Made by a program: the position numbers and the translations under genes. The notes below the pieces were generated by a model that worked only from the letters and a program-made list of their open reading frames with translations, did no database searches and was not told where the DNA came from. Source: Burkholderia sp. D-99 (GTDB lineage Bacteria > Pseudomonadota > Gammaproteobacteria > Burkholderiales > Burkholderiaceae). From it: 64,000 nt of DNA. Location: assembly GCF_011605345.1 (NCBI RefSeq), contig NZ_JAAOXM010000012.1:62001-126000 (forward strand), in the 5' to 3' direction. Within the stretch, counting starts at the first letter, position 1. Every line of letters begins with the position of its first letter. Shown here in pieces: positions 16,293 to 25,252 of this stretch.

Positions 16293-18266
16293 TTAGAAGG
16301 TCTCCCAGTCGTCATCGGACGTGCCGGCCGTGGCCGGCGCCGGCTTCTCGCCGTTCAGCGCCGGGCGCACGAGTGCGGGCTTCGCGGCCGGCTTGTCGGC
16401 CGGTGCGGCGGTTTTCGCGAGACGCGGCCCGTAGCCGCCCGCGGCGGTGCCGCGGGAAGCCGGCGCGTCCTTGTGCGCTTGCGCACCGGCATTGGCCGCG
16501 CGCTTCGGTTCGTGACCCGCGCCCGACACGGCTGCAGCCGCGGCACGCGGCGCCGGCGCCGCGCGCCGTGCCGGTTGGGCAGCGGCCTGCGGGGCCGGCA
16601 GCGCGGCGACCGGCGACGCGTCGAAACGCGGCTCCGACGTCAGCGCCGGCACGGCCGCCGATTCATGCGCGACCGGCCGCGCAACCCCGCGCGACGGCGC
16701 GAGCACGATGCCGCCCGACACGCGCCAGGCCGACACGACCGTCTTCATCTGGCGCGTCTGCTCCTCGAGCGACGCAGCCGCGGCGGCCGCCTGCTCGACG
16801 AGCGCCGCGTTCTGCTGCGTGACCGAATCCATCTGGCCGACCGCGCGGTTGACCTGCTCGATGCCGGTCGATTGTTCGTCCGACGCGGCGCTGATCTCGC
16901 CCATGATGTCGGTCACGCGGCGCACGGCCTGCACGATCTCGTCCATCGTCGAGCCCGCGCGTGCGACGAGCGCCGACCCGCTCTCGACCTTTTCGGACGA
17001 ATCGCCGATCAGCTGCTTGATTTCCTTCGCGGCGCTCGCGCTGCGCTGCGCGAGCGAGCGCACCTCGCCCGCGACCACCGCGAAGCCGCGGCCCTGTTCG
17101 CCTGCGCGCGCGGCTTCGACCGCCGCGTTCAGCGCAAGGATGTTGGTCTGGAACGCGATGCCTTCGATCGTGCCGATGATGTCGACGACCTTGCCCGAGC
17201 TCGCCGCGATGTCATGCATCGTCGACACGACCTGGCCGACCACGTCGCCGCCCTGCGTCGCGATGTCCGACGCGTTCACCGCGAGCTGGCTGGCCTGCCG
17301 CGCGTTCTCCGCGTTCTGCCGCACAGTGCCCGTCAGCTGCTCCATGCTCGACGCGGTTTCCTGCAGCGACGCGGCCTGCTCCTCGGTACGCTGCGACAGG
17401 TCGATGTTGCCGGTCGCGATCTCGCGCGCGCCGACGTCGATCGATTCGGTGCCGCGATGCACGGCCTGCACCATCGTCGTGACGGCGTCCTGCATCCGCT
17501 TGATGCCGCCGAACAGGCGGCCGATTTCGTTCGTGCTGAACACGTTCACCGGCTGCGTGAGGTCGCCGCCGGCGATGCGCTCGAAGTGCGCGATCGCGTC
17601 CTCGAGCGGCTGCACGATCAGCCCGCGCAGCACGAAGCGGATCGCGATCACGACGACGAATGCGATCGCGATGCCGGCCGCGATCAGCCCGATCATCAGC
17701 GAGATCTGCGATTGCGTCGTGGCCTGGCGATCTTCCGCGCGCTTCTGCAGCGACGCGACCACGGCCGACGCGGCCTGGTCGTACGCGACGAACATCGGGC
17801 TGATCTTGGTATCGGCGATCGCGTGGTACGCGGCCATGTCGCCCGCGCGCGCGGCCGCGAACTCGGGCTCGACGCCTTCCTTCACGATCGTCGTGTAGCG
17901 CGCGGTCAGGTCGTCGACGAGCGCCTGCTCGACGCCGAGCTTCGGCGTCGACTGGAACGCCTGCCAGTTCTGGTTCGACTTCGCGTACAGCTCCTGCGCG
18001 CGGTCGAGCACCTTTGCCGCGTCGGCCGTGTTGCCGGCTTCCGTCAGCGAACGGAAGCGGTCGAGCGACACGCGCGCGCGCAGCAGGTACGACGACGTGT
18101 CGTCGAGCGTATGGATCGCCGGCAGGTCGACGTGCGCGATCTCGTCGAGCGAGCGGCTCGCGTGATTCAGCGCGTACAGGCCGAGCCCGCCGACGGCTGC
18201 GGCCAGCGCCACGAGGATGAGTCCGACCGCCGTGAGGGTCGTGCGGATCGACCAGTTATGCAACAT
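16293..18266 (-). CDS. Methyl-accepting chemotaxis protein
   Basis: Inner-membrane chemoreceptor of 657 aa. TM1 near residues 8-30 (LTAVGLILVALAAAVGGLGL), a four-helix periplasmic sensor, TM2 near 195-215, then a HAMP domain (VQPLEDAIAHFERIAGGDLT). The signalling tip carries the conserved EGIAFQTNILALNAAVEAAR. After about residue 540 comes an Ala/Pro-rich linker of about 110 residues, ending in the pentapeptide DWETF that tethers CheR and CheB. The ligand cannot be told from sequence. The operon position makes it the housekeeping receptor of this array. Confidence 0.95.
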   Translation of the reverse strand: MLHNWSIRTTLTAVGLILVALAAAVGGLGLYALNHASRSLDEIAHVDLPAIHTLDDTSSYLLRARVSLDRFRSLTEAGNTADAAKVLDRAQELYAKSNQNWQAFQSTPKLGVEQALVDDLTARYTTIVKEGVEPEFAAARAGDMAAYHAIADTKISPMFVAYDQAASAVVASLQKRAEDRQATTQSQISLMIGLIAAGIAIAFVVVIAIRFVLRGLIVQPLEDAIAHFERIAGGDLTQPVNVFSTNEIGRLFGGIKRMQDAVTTMVQAVHRGTESIDVGAREIATGNIDLSQRTEEQAASLQETASSMEQLTGTVRQNAENARQASQLAVNASDIATQGGDVVGQVVSTMHDIAASSGKVVDIIGTIEGIAFQTNILALNAAVEAARAGEQGRGFAVVAGEVRSLAQRSASAAKEIKQLIGDSSEKVESGSALVARAGSTMDEIVQAVRRVTDIMGEISAASDEQSTGIEQVNRAVGQMDSVTQQNAALVEQAAAAAASLEEQTRQMKTVVSAWRVSGGIVLAPSRGVARPVAHESAAVPALTSEPRFDASPVAALPAPQAAAQPARRAAPAPRAAAAAVSGAGHEPKRAANAGAQAHKDAPASRGTAAGGYGPRLAKTAAPADKPAAKPALVRPALNGEKPAPATAGTSDDDWETF

Positions 18267-18303
18267 TGCAGATTCTCCCGAAATTCCTGCGCACGCGGCG
18301 CAC

Positions 18304-18837
18304 TTACCCGCCGAGCGACTCGATCAGCGCCATTTCACGGCTCGACATCAGCTTCTCGATGTCCATCAGGATCAGCATCCGGCCGTCGACCGTGCCGAGG
18401 CCCGTCAGGTACTCGGTCGTCAGCGTCGCGCCGAATTCCGGCGCCGGCATGATCTGGTCGGTCTGCAGCGTCAGCACGTCCGACACGCCGTCGACCACCA
18501 TCCCGACCACGCGATGCGCGACGTTCAGGATGATCACGACCGTCTGGTGGTCGTACTCGACGCGGCCGAGATGGAACTTGATCCGCATGTCGACGATCGG
18601 CACGATGATCCCGCGCAGGTTGATCACGCCCTTGATGAACTCCGGCGCGTTCGCGATGCGCGTGACGCTGTCGTAGCCGCGGATTTCCTGCACCTTCAGG
18701 ATGTCGATCCCGTATTCCTCGTCGCCGAGCGTGAACACGAGGAATTCCTGGCCCGTCGCGTCGCCCTGCGCCGCGTCGCGGCGGCTCGTTGCCGCGTTCG
18801 CCGCGGCCGGATTGATCATTTGGACTTCAGCAGACAC
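18304..18837 (-). CDS. cheW: Chemotaxis coupling protein CheW
   Basis: Adaptor of 177 aa linking receptors to CheA. A single CheW domain runs from about residue 28 (GQEFLVFTLGDEEYGID) with the conserved EIRGYDSVTRIANAPEFIKGVINLRG, written here only as family landmarks EIRGY and GVINLRG. The GTG at 18837 follows GGGGG by 5 nt and gives the family N-terminus MSAEVQM; a TTG four codons earlier is also in frame. It sits 33 bp after cheA. Confidence 0.95.
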   Translation of the reverse strand: MSAEVQMINPAAANAATSRRDAAQGDATGQEFLVFTLGDEEYGIDILKVQEIRGYDSVTRIANAPEFIKGVINLRGIIVPIVDMRIKFHLGRVEYDHQTVVIILNVAHRVVGMVVDGVSDVLTLQTDQIMPAPEFGATLTTEYLTGLGTVDGRMLILMDIEKLMSSREMALIESLGG

Positions 18838-18870
18838 GTTTGCCCCCAATCAGTTGAATGGCGAGAGTCA

Positions 18871-21114
18871 TCAGAACATCGCGAGCTCGGCGCCGGCACG
18901 GGCGCCGTGCGTCGCACGGGTTTCACGGTTCAGCGCCGCGACGTCGACGATCAGCGCGACGCTGCCGTCGCCGAGGATGGTCGCTGCCGAGATGCCGTGG
19001 ACCTTGCGGTAATTGGTTTCGAGGTTCTTCACGACCACCTGCTGCTGGCCGACCAGTTCGTCGATCAGCATCGCGAAGCGGCGCCCCTCGGTTTCCATGA
19101 TCGTGACGATCCCCTGCGTCGGGTCGGTGCGCGCGTCGTCGACCGAGAACACCTCGTGCAGCGCGACGAGCGGCAGGTATTCGCCGCGCACGCGCACCAC
19201 GCGCTCGCCGTTGCCGACCGTGTAGATATCGTCGTTCGACGGCTGCAGCGACTCCATCACGAAGTTCAGCGGCAGGATAAAGATCTCGTTGCCGACCTTC
19301 ACCGACATCCCGTCGAGGATCGCGAGCGTGAGCGGCAGCACGATCCGCGTGGTCGTGCCGCGGCCGGCCTGCGACGAGATCTCGACGTGGCCGCCCATCG
19401 ACTGGATGTTGCGCTTCACGACGTCCATCCCGACACCGCGGCCCGACACGTCGGTCACCGTCTCGGCGGTCGAGAAGCCCGGCGCGAAGATCAGCTGCCA
19501 GACTTCGTCGTCGCTGATGTTGTCGGACACCTGCATGCCCTGTTTCGCGGCCTTCGCGAGAATGCGTTCGCGGTTCAGGCCCGCGCCGTCGTCGCTCACC
19601 TCGATCACGATGTTGCCGCCGTGATGCGCGGCCGACAGCACGAGCTGGCCGACCGCGTCCTTGCCGGCGGCGACGCGCTTGTCGACGGTCTCGATCCCGT
19701 GGTCGAGGCTGTTGCGCACGAGGTGGGTGAGCGGATCGATGATCCGTTCGATCAGGCTCTTGTCGAGCTCGGTCGCCTGGCCGAACGTGACGAGCTCGAC
19801 CTGTTTGCCGAGCTTGCCGGCGAGGTCGCGCACGAGCCGCGGGAAGCGGCTGAACACGTAGTCCATCGGCATCATGCGGATCGACATCACCGCTTCCTGC
19901 AGGTCGCGCGCGTTGCGCTCGAGCTGCGCCATCCCGTTGAACAGGCGGTCGTGCAGCGCCGGATCGAACGCGCTCGCCGTTTCCGCGAGCATCGCCTGCG
20001 TGATCACGAGTTCGCCGACCAGGTTGATCAGCTGATCGACCTTCTCGACGCCCACGCGGATCGAGCTGCCTTCGGCGCCCGATGCGGCCGCGGCGGCCGG
20101 GCGCGCACGCTTGTCGTCATGATGCGCGGCGGCCTGCGGTGCGTGGTCGGCGTGCGCTGGCTGGGGCGGCTGCTGCGCTTGCGCGACGGCCGGCTCGGCG
20201 GGTGCGGGCGTCGGTGTCGATGCCGGTGCGGCCGGTTGCGGTGCCGCAGCCTGCGGCGCGAATACCTCGACGCGCGCCGGTTGCGCGGCGGCGGCCGGTT
20301 CTGCAGCCGGTGCCGCGGCTTCCTGCGCGGCAGCCGGGGCGGCCGGCGCCGTGCCGTGCGCGACGCGGATCTGGCTTTCGTCGATCACGAAGCAGCACAC
20401 GGCGACGATGTCGTCGGACGGCACGTCCGATTCGACCCACAGCGTCAGGTCCGCGCCCGCTTGCTCGCGGCCCACGATCCGGCCGAGGTTGCCGAGTTCT
20501 TCGGTCAGCAGTTCCTGGTCCTTCGCGTCGACGCCCACGAGCGTGATCTTCAGGTGCGGGCCGCCTTCGTCCGCGCCGGCATCGCCCGCCGGATGCGCAG
20601 CCGCGACGGCCTGCTCGATCACGTGGTCGGGCGCACGATCGTCGCCGGCGGCCGGTTCCGCGGCCGGAGCGGCGGCTGCCGCGACCGGCGCCGCAGGCGC
20701 AGCCGCTGCCGGCGCACCCGCGCCGCTCTCGGCCTTCAGCCGTTCGAGCTTCGCGCAGATCGTCGCGGCGGCTGCCGCGTCCGGTTCGGCGCTGGCGCGG
20801 TAGTCGACGAGCTGGTCGGACAACACGTCCTTGGTCTCGAGGAACGCGTCGACCATTTCCTTGGTCAGCGTCAGCTCATGGTTGCGCGCGCGGTCGAGCA
20901 GCGATTCGAGGATGTGCGTCGTATCGGTCAGCGCGGAAAAGCCGAACGTCGCGGCGCCGCCCTTGATCGAATGCGCGGCGCGGAAGATCGCGGCCAGATC
21001 CTCGGGGTCGGGCGAGCCGACGTCGAGGTTCAGCAGCAACTGCTCCATCTGCGCGAGCAGCTCGTCCGCTTCGTCGAAAAATGTCTGGTAGAACTGAGTG
21101 ATGTCGAGAGTCAT
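18871..21114 (-). CDS. cheA: Chemotaxis histidine kinase CheA
   Basis: Cytosolic kinase of 747 aa that phosphorylates CheY and CheB. P1 domain with phospho-site H48 in AAHSIKGGAATFGF; P2-like region near 170-250; a long Ala/Pro/Gln linker (about 255-345); P3 dimerisation helices; P4 kinase with N-box HLVRNSLDHGIE, G1 SDDGAGLN and G2 GRGVGMDVV; P5 CheW-like domain at the C-terminus. The ATG gives the family N-terminus MTLDITQFYQTFFDEADEL. It lies between the second receiver gene and cheW. Confidence 0.96.
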   Translation of the reverse strand: MTLDITQFYQTFFDEADELLAQMEQLLLNLDVGSPDPEDLAAIFRAAHSIKGGAATFGFSALTDTTHILESLLDRARNHELTLTKEMVDAFLETKDVLSDQLVDYRASAEPDAAAAATICAKLERLKAESGAGAPAAAAPAAPVAAAAAPAAEPAAGDDRAPDHVIEQAVAAAHPAGDAGADEGGPHLKITLVGVDAKDQELLTEELGNLGRIVGREQAGADLTLWVESDVPSDDIVAVCCFVIDESQIRVAHGTAPAAPAAAQEAAAPAAEPAAAAQPARVEVFAPQAAAPQPAAPASTPTPAPAEPAVAQAQQPPQPAHADHAPQAAAHHDDKRARPAAAAASGAEGSSIRVGVEKVDQLINLVGELVITQAMLAETASAFDPALHDRLFNGMAQLERNARDLQEAVMSIRMMPMDYVFSRFPRLVRDLAGKLGKQVELVTFGQATELDKSLIERIIDPLTHLVRNSLDHGIETVDKRVAAGKDAVGQLVLSAAHHGGNIVIEVSDDGAGLNRERILAKAAKQGMQVSDNISDDEVWQLIFAPGFSTAETVTDVSGRGVGMDVVKRNIQSMGGHVEISSQAGRGTTTRIVLPLTLAILDGMSVKVGNEIFILPLNFVMESLQPSNDDIYTVGNGERVVRVRGEYLPLVALHEVFSVDDARTDPTQGIVTIMETEGRRFAMLIDELVGQQQVVVKNLETNYRKVHGISAATILGDGSVALIVDVAALNRETRATHGARAGAELAMF

Positions 21115-21147
21115 GCCCGGTCCCGGGTTGAATGCGTCGCGTGAATG

Positions 21148-21525
21148 TCAGGAGGCGGCCGGCTCGGACAGCGTCGCGACCAGGTCGACCAGCACGGCGG
21201 GGTCGATCGGCTTCTCGATCCAGCCGGTCGCACCCGCGTCGCGCGCGGCGTCCTTGAACGCGTCGCTGCCTTCCGTCGTCAGCACGAGGATCGGCGTTTC
21301 GGTATAGGCGGTCAGCTTGCGCAGCGCGGCGATCACTTCGAGCCCGCTCTTGCGCGGCATGTTCTGGTCGGTCAGCACCAGGTCGTACGGCACGGTGGCC
21401 GCCAGGTCGAAGCCGGCCTCGCCGTCCGGCGCCACCGTCACGTCGTAGCCGGCCTGCACCAGCGTTGCCTGGAGCAGCGCACGCATGGTCGCGGAGTCGT
21501 CGATGGCGAGAATGGTTCGGATCAT
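21148..21525 (-). CDS. cheY1: Second CheY-type response regulator
   Basis: Single receiver domain of 125 aa. Acidic pair D9-D10, phospho-acceptor D53 in LTDQNMPRKSG, TTEG in place of the switch Thr region, and Lys in IEKPID. It is directly upstream of cheA, as in many beta-proteobacterial clusters. Its sequence around the acceptor differs from the CheY next to cheZ. It may act as a phosphate sink or serve another output; sequence alone does not decide. Start ATG at 21525. Confidence 0.93.
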   Translation of the reverse strand: MIRTILAIDDSATMRALLQATLVQAGYDVTVAPDGEAGFDLAATVPYDLVLTDQNMPRKSGLEVIAALRKLTAYTETPILVLTTEGSDAFKDAARDAGATGWIEKPIDPAVLVDLVATLSEPAAS

Positions 21526-21549
21526 GTCTGTCTCGGAATCTTGTAAACG

Positions 21550-22569
21550 TCAGGGTTTCGGCACGGCGACGGCGGACGCCGCGAGCGCCGGACGCGCGGC
21601 CGGCGCCGGGCCGGCCAGCTGCTGCGCGAGCTGCTGCGAGCCGGCCGCATCGGCCGACAGCGTCGTGGTCGTCGCATCGTCGCGCATCAGCGCCTCTTCG
21701 GATTTGCGGTTCAGCACGATCACGCTGATCCGGCGGTTTTCCGGATCGAGCGGGTCGGCCTTGTTCAGGTTCTGCGTCGACGCGAGGCCGAGCACGCGCA
21801 GCACTTTCGCCTCGTCCATGCCGCCGGAGATCAGCTCGCGGCGCGACGCGTTCGCGCGGTCGGCCGACAGTTCCCAGTTGCTGTAGCCGCCCTCGCCGCC
21901 CGCGTACGGCACGGCGTCGGTGTGGCCCTGGACGATGATCCGGTTCGGCACGTCGTTCAGCGTCTTGCCGATCTCGCGCAGGATGTCGCGCATGTACGGC
22001 TCGACGTTGTCGCTCGACATCGCGAACATCGGCCGCTTCTGCGTATCGACGATCTCGATGCGCAGCCCCATCAGCGTGGAATCGATGCGGATCTGCTGCT
22101 TGAACTGGCGCAGCGTCGGGTTGGCCTCGATCGCGGCCATCAGCTTGATCTGCAGGTCGTGCAGGCGCGCCTGCTCGAGCCGGTCCTGCGCGCCCTGCGC
22201 CTGCGACCGGGAATTCTCGTCGCCCATTTTCGCGAGGCGTTCGGCGAGCTGCGTCGTGCCGTCGGTGCGGCGCAGCGTGCCGGCGTCGACGCTCGACAGG
22301 TCGCGGCCGCCGCCGTTGATGATGCTGGAATCCTGCGAGCTGCGGTCGCCGCTGCCGAACAGCGCGGCCTTCAGCGGCGTGTTGAAGTATTCGGCGATCC
22401 CCTTCAGCTGCACCGGCGTGACCGAGCTCAGCAGCCACATCAGCAGGAAGAACGCCATCATCGCGGTCATGAAGTCCGCGTACGCGAGTTTCCATGCGCC
22501 GCCGTGGTGGCCCTTCTTCGCCGGGGCCACCCGCTTGACGACGATTGCGCGATCCTTGCTCTTGCTCAT
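21550..22569 (-). CDS. motB: Flagellar stator protein MotB
   Basis: Stator subunit of 339 aa anchored to peptidoglycan. A short basic cytosolic N-terminus, then one membrane helix with the proton-carrying Asp in AYADFMTAMMAFFLLMWLL, a plug/linker region (about 55-150), and a C-terminal OmpA-like domain with GHTDAVPY, NWELSADRAN and NRRISVIVLN. It follows motA by 13 bp. The membrane Asp is intact, consistent with a proton-driven motor. Confidence 0.96.
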   Translation of the reverse strand: MSKSKDRAIVVKRVAPAKKGHHGGAWKLAYADFMTAMMAFFLLMWLLSSVTPVQLKGIAEYFNTPLKAALFGSGDRSSQDSSIINGGGRDLSSVDAGTLRRTDGTTQLAERLAKMGDENSRSQAQGAQDRLEQARLHDLQIKLMAAIEANPTLRQFKQQIRIDSTLMGLRIEIVDTQKRPMFAMSSDNVEPYMRDILREIGKTLNDVPNRIIVQGHTDAVPYAGGEGGYSNWELSADRANASRRELISGGMDEAKVLRVLGLASTQNLNKADPLDPENRRISVIVLNRKSEEALMRDDATTTTLSADAAGSQQLAQQLAGPAPAARPALAASAVAVPKP

Positions 22570-22582
22570 CGGGCGCTCCGCG

Positions 22583-23443
22583 TCACTTCGCCTTCACGCG
22601 GCGCACGTGCTCTTCGAGCTCCGAAAACGACGGACGCTCGGTCGAGAACAGCACCTTGCGGCCGAACTCGACCGCAATCGCCGGCGCATAGCCGTTCAGC
22701 GTCGCGAGGATCGTCACCTTGATGCACTGGAACATCTTGGTCGACTCGGCGACGCGCTGCTCCGCGAGGCTCGCGAGCGGCCCGATCAGCCCGTACGACA
22801 GCAGGATCCCGAGGAACGTGCCGACCAGCGCCTGCGCGATCATCGCGCCGAGCACCGCGGGCGGCTTGTCGGCGGACGCCATCGTGTGCACGACGCCCAT
22901 CACGGCCGCGACGATGCCGAACGCCGGCATCGCGTCGCCGACGCGCATCAATGCGTGCGCGGGGCCTTCGCCTTCCGCGTGGTGCGTCTCGATCTCCTCG
23001 TCCATCAGGCTCTCGATCTCGAACGCGTTCATGTTGCCGCCCACCATCAGGCGCAGGTAGTCGGTCAGGAATTCGACGATGTGGTGATCGGCGAGGATCT
23101 TCGGGTATTGCGTGAAGATCGGGCTCTTTTCCGGATCGTCGATGTCGGCCTCGAGCGTGAGCGTGCCTTCCTTGCGTGCCTTCGCGAGCAGCACGTAAAG
23201 AAGCGCCATCAGCTCCATGTAGACATCCTTCGTGTATTTCGAGCCCTTGAAGAGCGTCGGCAGCACGCGCAGCGTGGCCTTGATGGTCTTGCCGCCGTTG
23301 CCGAGGATGAACGCACCGACGCCGGCGCCCACGATCATCAGGATCTCGACGGGCTGGATCAAGGCGCCCAGATGCCCGCCTGCCAGCGCATAACCGCCGA
23401 AGACGGACAACAGCGTCACGAGAGTTCCCACGATAATCAGCAC
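22583..23443 (-). CDS. motA: Flagellar stator protein MotA
   Basis: Inner-membrane stator subunit of 286 aa with four membrane helices: residues about 2-22, 30-50, then after a large cytosolic loop about 168-190 and 200-222. The loop contains GNMNAFEIESLMDEEIETHH, and the third helix region has VGDAMPAFGIVAAVMGVVHTM, as in MotA. It starts at a GTG (23443) with GAGGGA about 6 nt upstream. First gene of the motility/chemotaxis operon and preceded by a close match to a sigma-28 promoter. Confidence 0.96.
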   Translation of the reverse strand: MLIIVGTLVTLLSVFGGYALAGGHLGALIQPVEILMIVGAGVGAFILGNGGKTIKATLRVLPTLFKGSKYTKDVYMELMALLYVLLAKARKEGTLTLEADIDDPEKSPIFTQYPKILADHHIVEFLTDYLRLMVGGNMNAFEIESLMDEEIETHHAEGEGPAHALMRVGDAMPAFGIVAAVMGVVHTMASADKPPAVLGAMIAQALVGTFLGILLSYGLIGPLASLAEQRVAESTKMFQCIKVTILATLNGYAPAIAVEFGRKVLFSTERPSFSELEEHVRRVKAK

Positions 23444-23490
23444 TGCCTGTCCCTCACGAATGACCGGCGGGGAGACCGCCGTTAAACAGG

Positions 23491-23517
23491 TTTACGGCAG
23501 TCGGCAGGAAAACTTTC
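23491..23517 (-). promoter_or_regulatory. Sigma-28 (FliA) promoter of motA-che operon
   Basis: On the minus strand, GAAAGTTT (23517-23510), an 11-nt spacer, then GCCGTAAA (23498-23491), close to the class-III consensus TAAAGTTT-N11-GCCGATAA. It stands about 50 bp before the motA start codon. Confidence 0.85.
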
Positions 23518-23618
23518 GCGGCCGCCCGGCGGCGGCCCGACGGTGTTTACCAGCAATTCATCGACGATTCGCGCCGCCCGGCGCGGACGCCCGCGCCCCG
23601 CCCAGCCCGGCCCGGCGC

Positions 23619-24173
23619 TCAGGCCGCGGCGGCGGCCAGTTCGGCGCGCGCAGCGGCGGCCTTGCGAGTCTTGCCCGCACGCGACGGCGGCTGGCAGAGG
23701 CCGCAGACGAAACCTTGATGCGGATCATGCGCATGCGCGACGAAATGGCCGCCGCAGCGCGTGCACGGGGTCATCTGCAGCATCCCCGAATCGAAGAAGC
23801 GCACGAGCGTCCACGCGCGCGTGAGGCTCAGCGCGGCCTCGTCGCCGGACAGGTTCACGTGCTCCTGGTAGAGCCGGTACGCCTTCACGATCGACTGGAT
23901 CGGCTCGCAACGGCCGTGGTCCTGCATGAACCGGTAGATGTTGTAGAACAGCGACGAGTGGATGTTCGGCTGCCACGTCATGAACCAGTCGGTCGAGAAC
24001 GGCAGCATCCCCTTCGGCGGCGACACGCCCTTCAGTTCCTTGTACAGCTTGATCAGACGGTCCCGCGACAGGCTCGTCTCCGCTTCCAGCAACTGCAGCC
24101 GGGCGCCCAGTTCGATCAGTTCGATGGCGAGGGTGATTTCCTTCACCTCGATCACGACGCTTTTGCTTGCCAT
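23619..24173 (-). CDS. flhC: Flagellar master regulator subunit FlhC
   Basis: DNA-binding subunit of the FlhD4C2 activator of early flagellar genes, 184 aa (E. coli about 192). It begins MASKSVVIEVKEITLAIELI, with SPPKGMLPFSTDWFMTW in the middle. Four cysteines in CTRC and CGLC near the C-terminus form the zinc site. It ends in an Ala/Arg-rich tail. It follows flhD by about 95 bp. Expected class-II targets include the flhB unit in this window. Confidence 0.95.
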   Translation of the reverse strand: MASKSVVIEVKEITLAIELIELGARLQLLEAETSLSRDRLIKLYKELKGVSPPKGMLPFSTDWFMTWQPNIHSSLFYNIYRFMQDHGRCEPIQSIVKAYRLYQEHVNLSGDEAALSLTRAWTLVRFFDSGMLQMTPCTRCGGHFVAHAHDPHQGFVCGLCQPPSRAGKTRKAAAARAELAAAAA

Positions 24174-24268
24174 GGTGATAACCGTCCGCTTGACGTTATT
24201 CGGATGGATGGCCAATACGCTGCCCACCGGCGCGGTACGCCGGGACTCAACGCAAGGCGGATGATGGA

Positions 24269-24589
24269 TTAGCGGACGCCTTCGACTTGCTGCCCGGCCA
24301 TCAGGATGGCCGAGTGGGCGTGCGCGACGACGTCGCTGCGGCCCTTGTCGGCAAGCGACGACAGCAGCGCGTGATCATCGAAGCGGAAGCGGCACAGCAT
24401 CTGGTTCGACGCGGCGAGTTTCACGGTCTGTGCGAGCGTGAGGTTCCCCAGCACATCGGCCAGTTCCTGGGAAATTCCCATGCGGAACATGCCCATCGCC
24501 TTGTCTTCCCGCAGCAGGCGTTGCGCGAGGAGGAGGTACGACAGGTTGACCTCTTTGATCTCACTGAGCATTTCGCTGGTAGCGCTCAT
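24269..24589 (-). CDS. flhD: Flagellar master regulator subunit FlhD
   Basis: Partner of FlhC, 106 aa. The helical sequence shows SEMLSEIKEVNLSYLLLAQR, GISQELADVLGNLTLAQTVK and LCRFRFDD, all typical of FlhD. The ATG at 24589 gives the family N-terminus MSATSEM and has GGGGGA just upstream; a longer open frame from 24715 overlaps the likely promoter and is not supported. It heads flhDC and so the flagellar hierarchy. Confidence 0.95.
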   Translation of the reverse strand: MSATSEMLSEIKEVNLSYLLLAQRLLREDKAMGMFRMGISQELADVLGNLTLAQTVKLAASNQMLCRFRFDDHALLSSLADKGRSDVVAHAHSAILMAGQQVEGVR

Positions 24590-24677
24590 GATTCCCCCGT
24601 TAAAGAGCTTTGCTTTGGCCATTCGTGTTATGAAAACGTTTGCTCGCTCAGGGCGCTCTTGGCGCTCAGTCGGCTCG

Positions 24678-24708
24678 TTTATAGTCTTACAGGGCGAATT
24701 TTGGCCAA
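24678..24708 (-). promoter_or_regulatory. Candidate sigma-70 promoter of flhDC
   Basis: On the minus strand, TTGGCC (24708-24703) and TATAAA (24683-24678) with a 19-nt spacer, about 90 bp before the flhD ATG. The spacer is long, so this is tentative. Confidence 0.35.
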
Positions 24709-24935
24709 ACGGCATTTATGCCGGTATCAGCGAAGTGGCGTATGCCGCGCAGGATTTATCTGTAAACCGTGTAGGAATTTTTCCGACAAGGCGAATTGAA
24801 AGGGAGAGCGGGAAAGCGGGGAGTACAGCGCGGATCCGCTGCAATGAAGCCAATCGCCATTGCACACTGGCAAAAAGCTCGCCGGCAAGGCTGCCGACAA
24901 TCGGATCGGTAAAAATTATAGTGCTTTTTCACAAT

Positions 24936-24955
24936 GACGCAACAATAGTTGCGTC
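24936..24955. promoter_or_regulatory. Perfect 20-bp palindromic site, possible operator
   Basis: GACGCAAC-AATA-GTTGCGTC: 8-bp perfect arms and a 4-nt centre in an AT-rich setting about 350 bp before flhD and 300 bp before the glycosyltransferase. Either gene could be the target. No regulator can be named. Confidence 0.55.
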
Positions 24956-25252
24956 TATCACCATTCCTGTTTCCATGCCCTTTTTCTCGGGGTATTCGCG
25001 TATTTCATCGTGTAACAAGCCTTAAGTGTTTGAAAAAACACTCGAACCCCTCATGGCGATATCGATAATGGACTGCAATGGGCGGCGGCGCGAGCCGTGC
25101 CGGCCCGCCCCGCAGCTTGCCGTCCGGCGCCCCGCGCACCCCGCCCAGGGCACGGCCACGTACCGCCAACCGCGTACGTCGGCGAGTTCCGCAACCTTGC
25201 ACGGGATCCGCATCGGCACCACCGTGCCCCCGGATCAAACAGGAGAACACCC

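Larger units (their letters stand above)
24590..25252. other. Long divergent regulatory region upstream of flhDC
   Basis: 663 bp between flhD (minus) and the glycosyltransferase (plus), markedly AT-richer than its flanks at 24590-25030. It contains a possible flhDC promoter (24678-24708), the near-palindrome GGCATTTATGCC (24711-24722), and a perfect inverted repeat GACGCAAC-AATA-GTTGCGTC at 24936-24955. No gene seen. Its length suggests several regulators act on the motility switch. Confidence 0.6.

Noticed and set aside
15291..18452. 1053-codon open frame on the plus strand across cheR and the receptor gene
   Set aside because: Arg/His/Asp-rich translation typical of the antisense frame of GC-rich genes; the minus strand encodes complete CheR and receptor families.
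18217..21144. 975-codon plus-strand frame over cheW and cheA
   Set aside because: Shadow of CheA/CheW; no recognisable domain and skewed composition.
24589..24715. Longer FlhD start
   Set aside because: It would add 42 residues unlike the family and overlap the likely promoter and leader.
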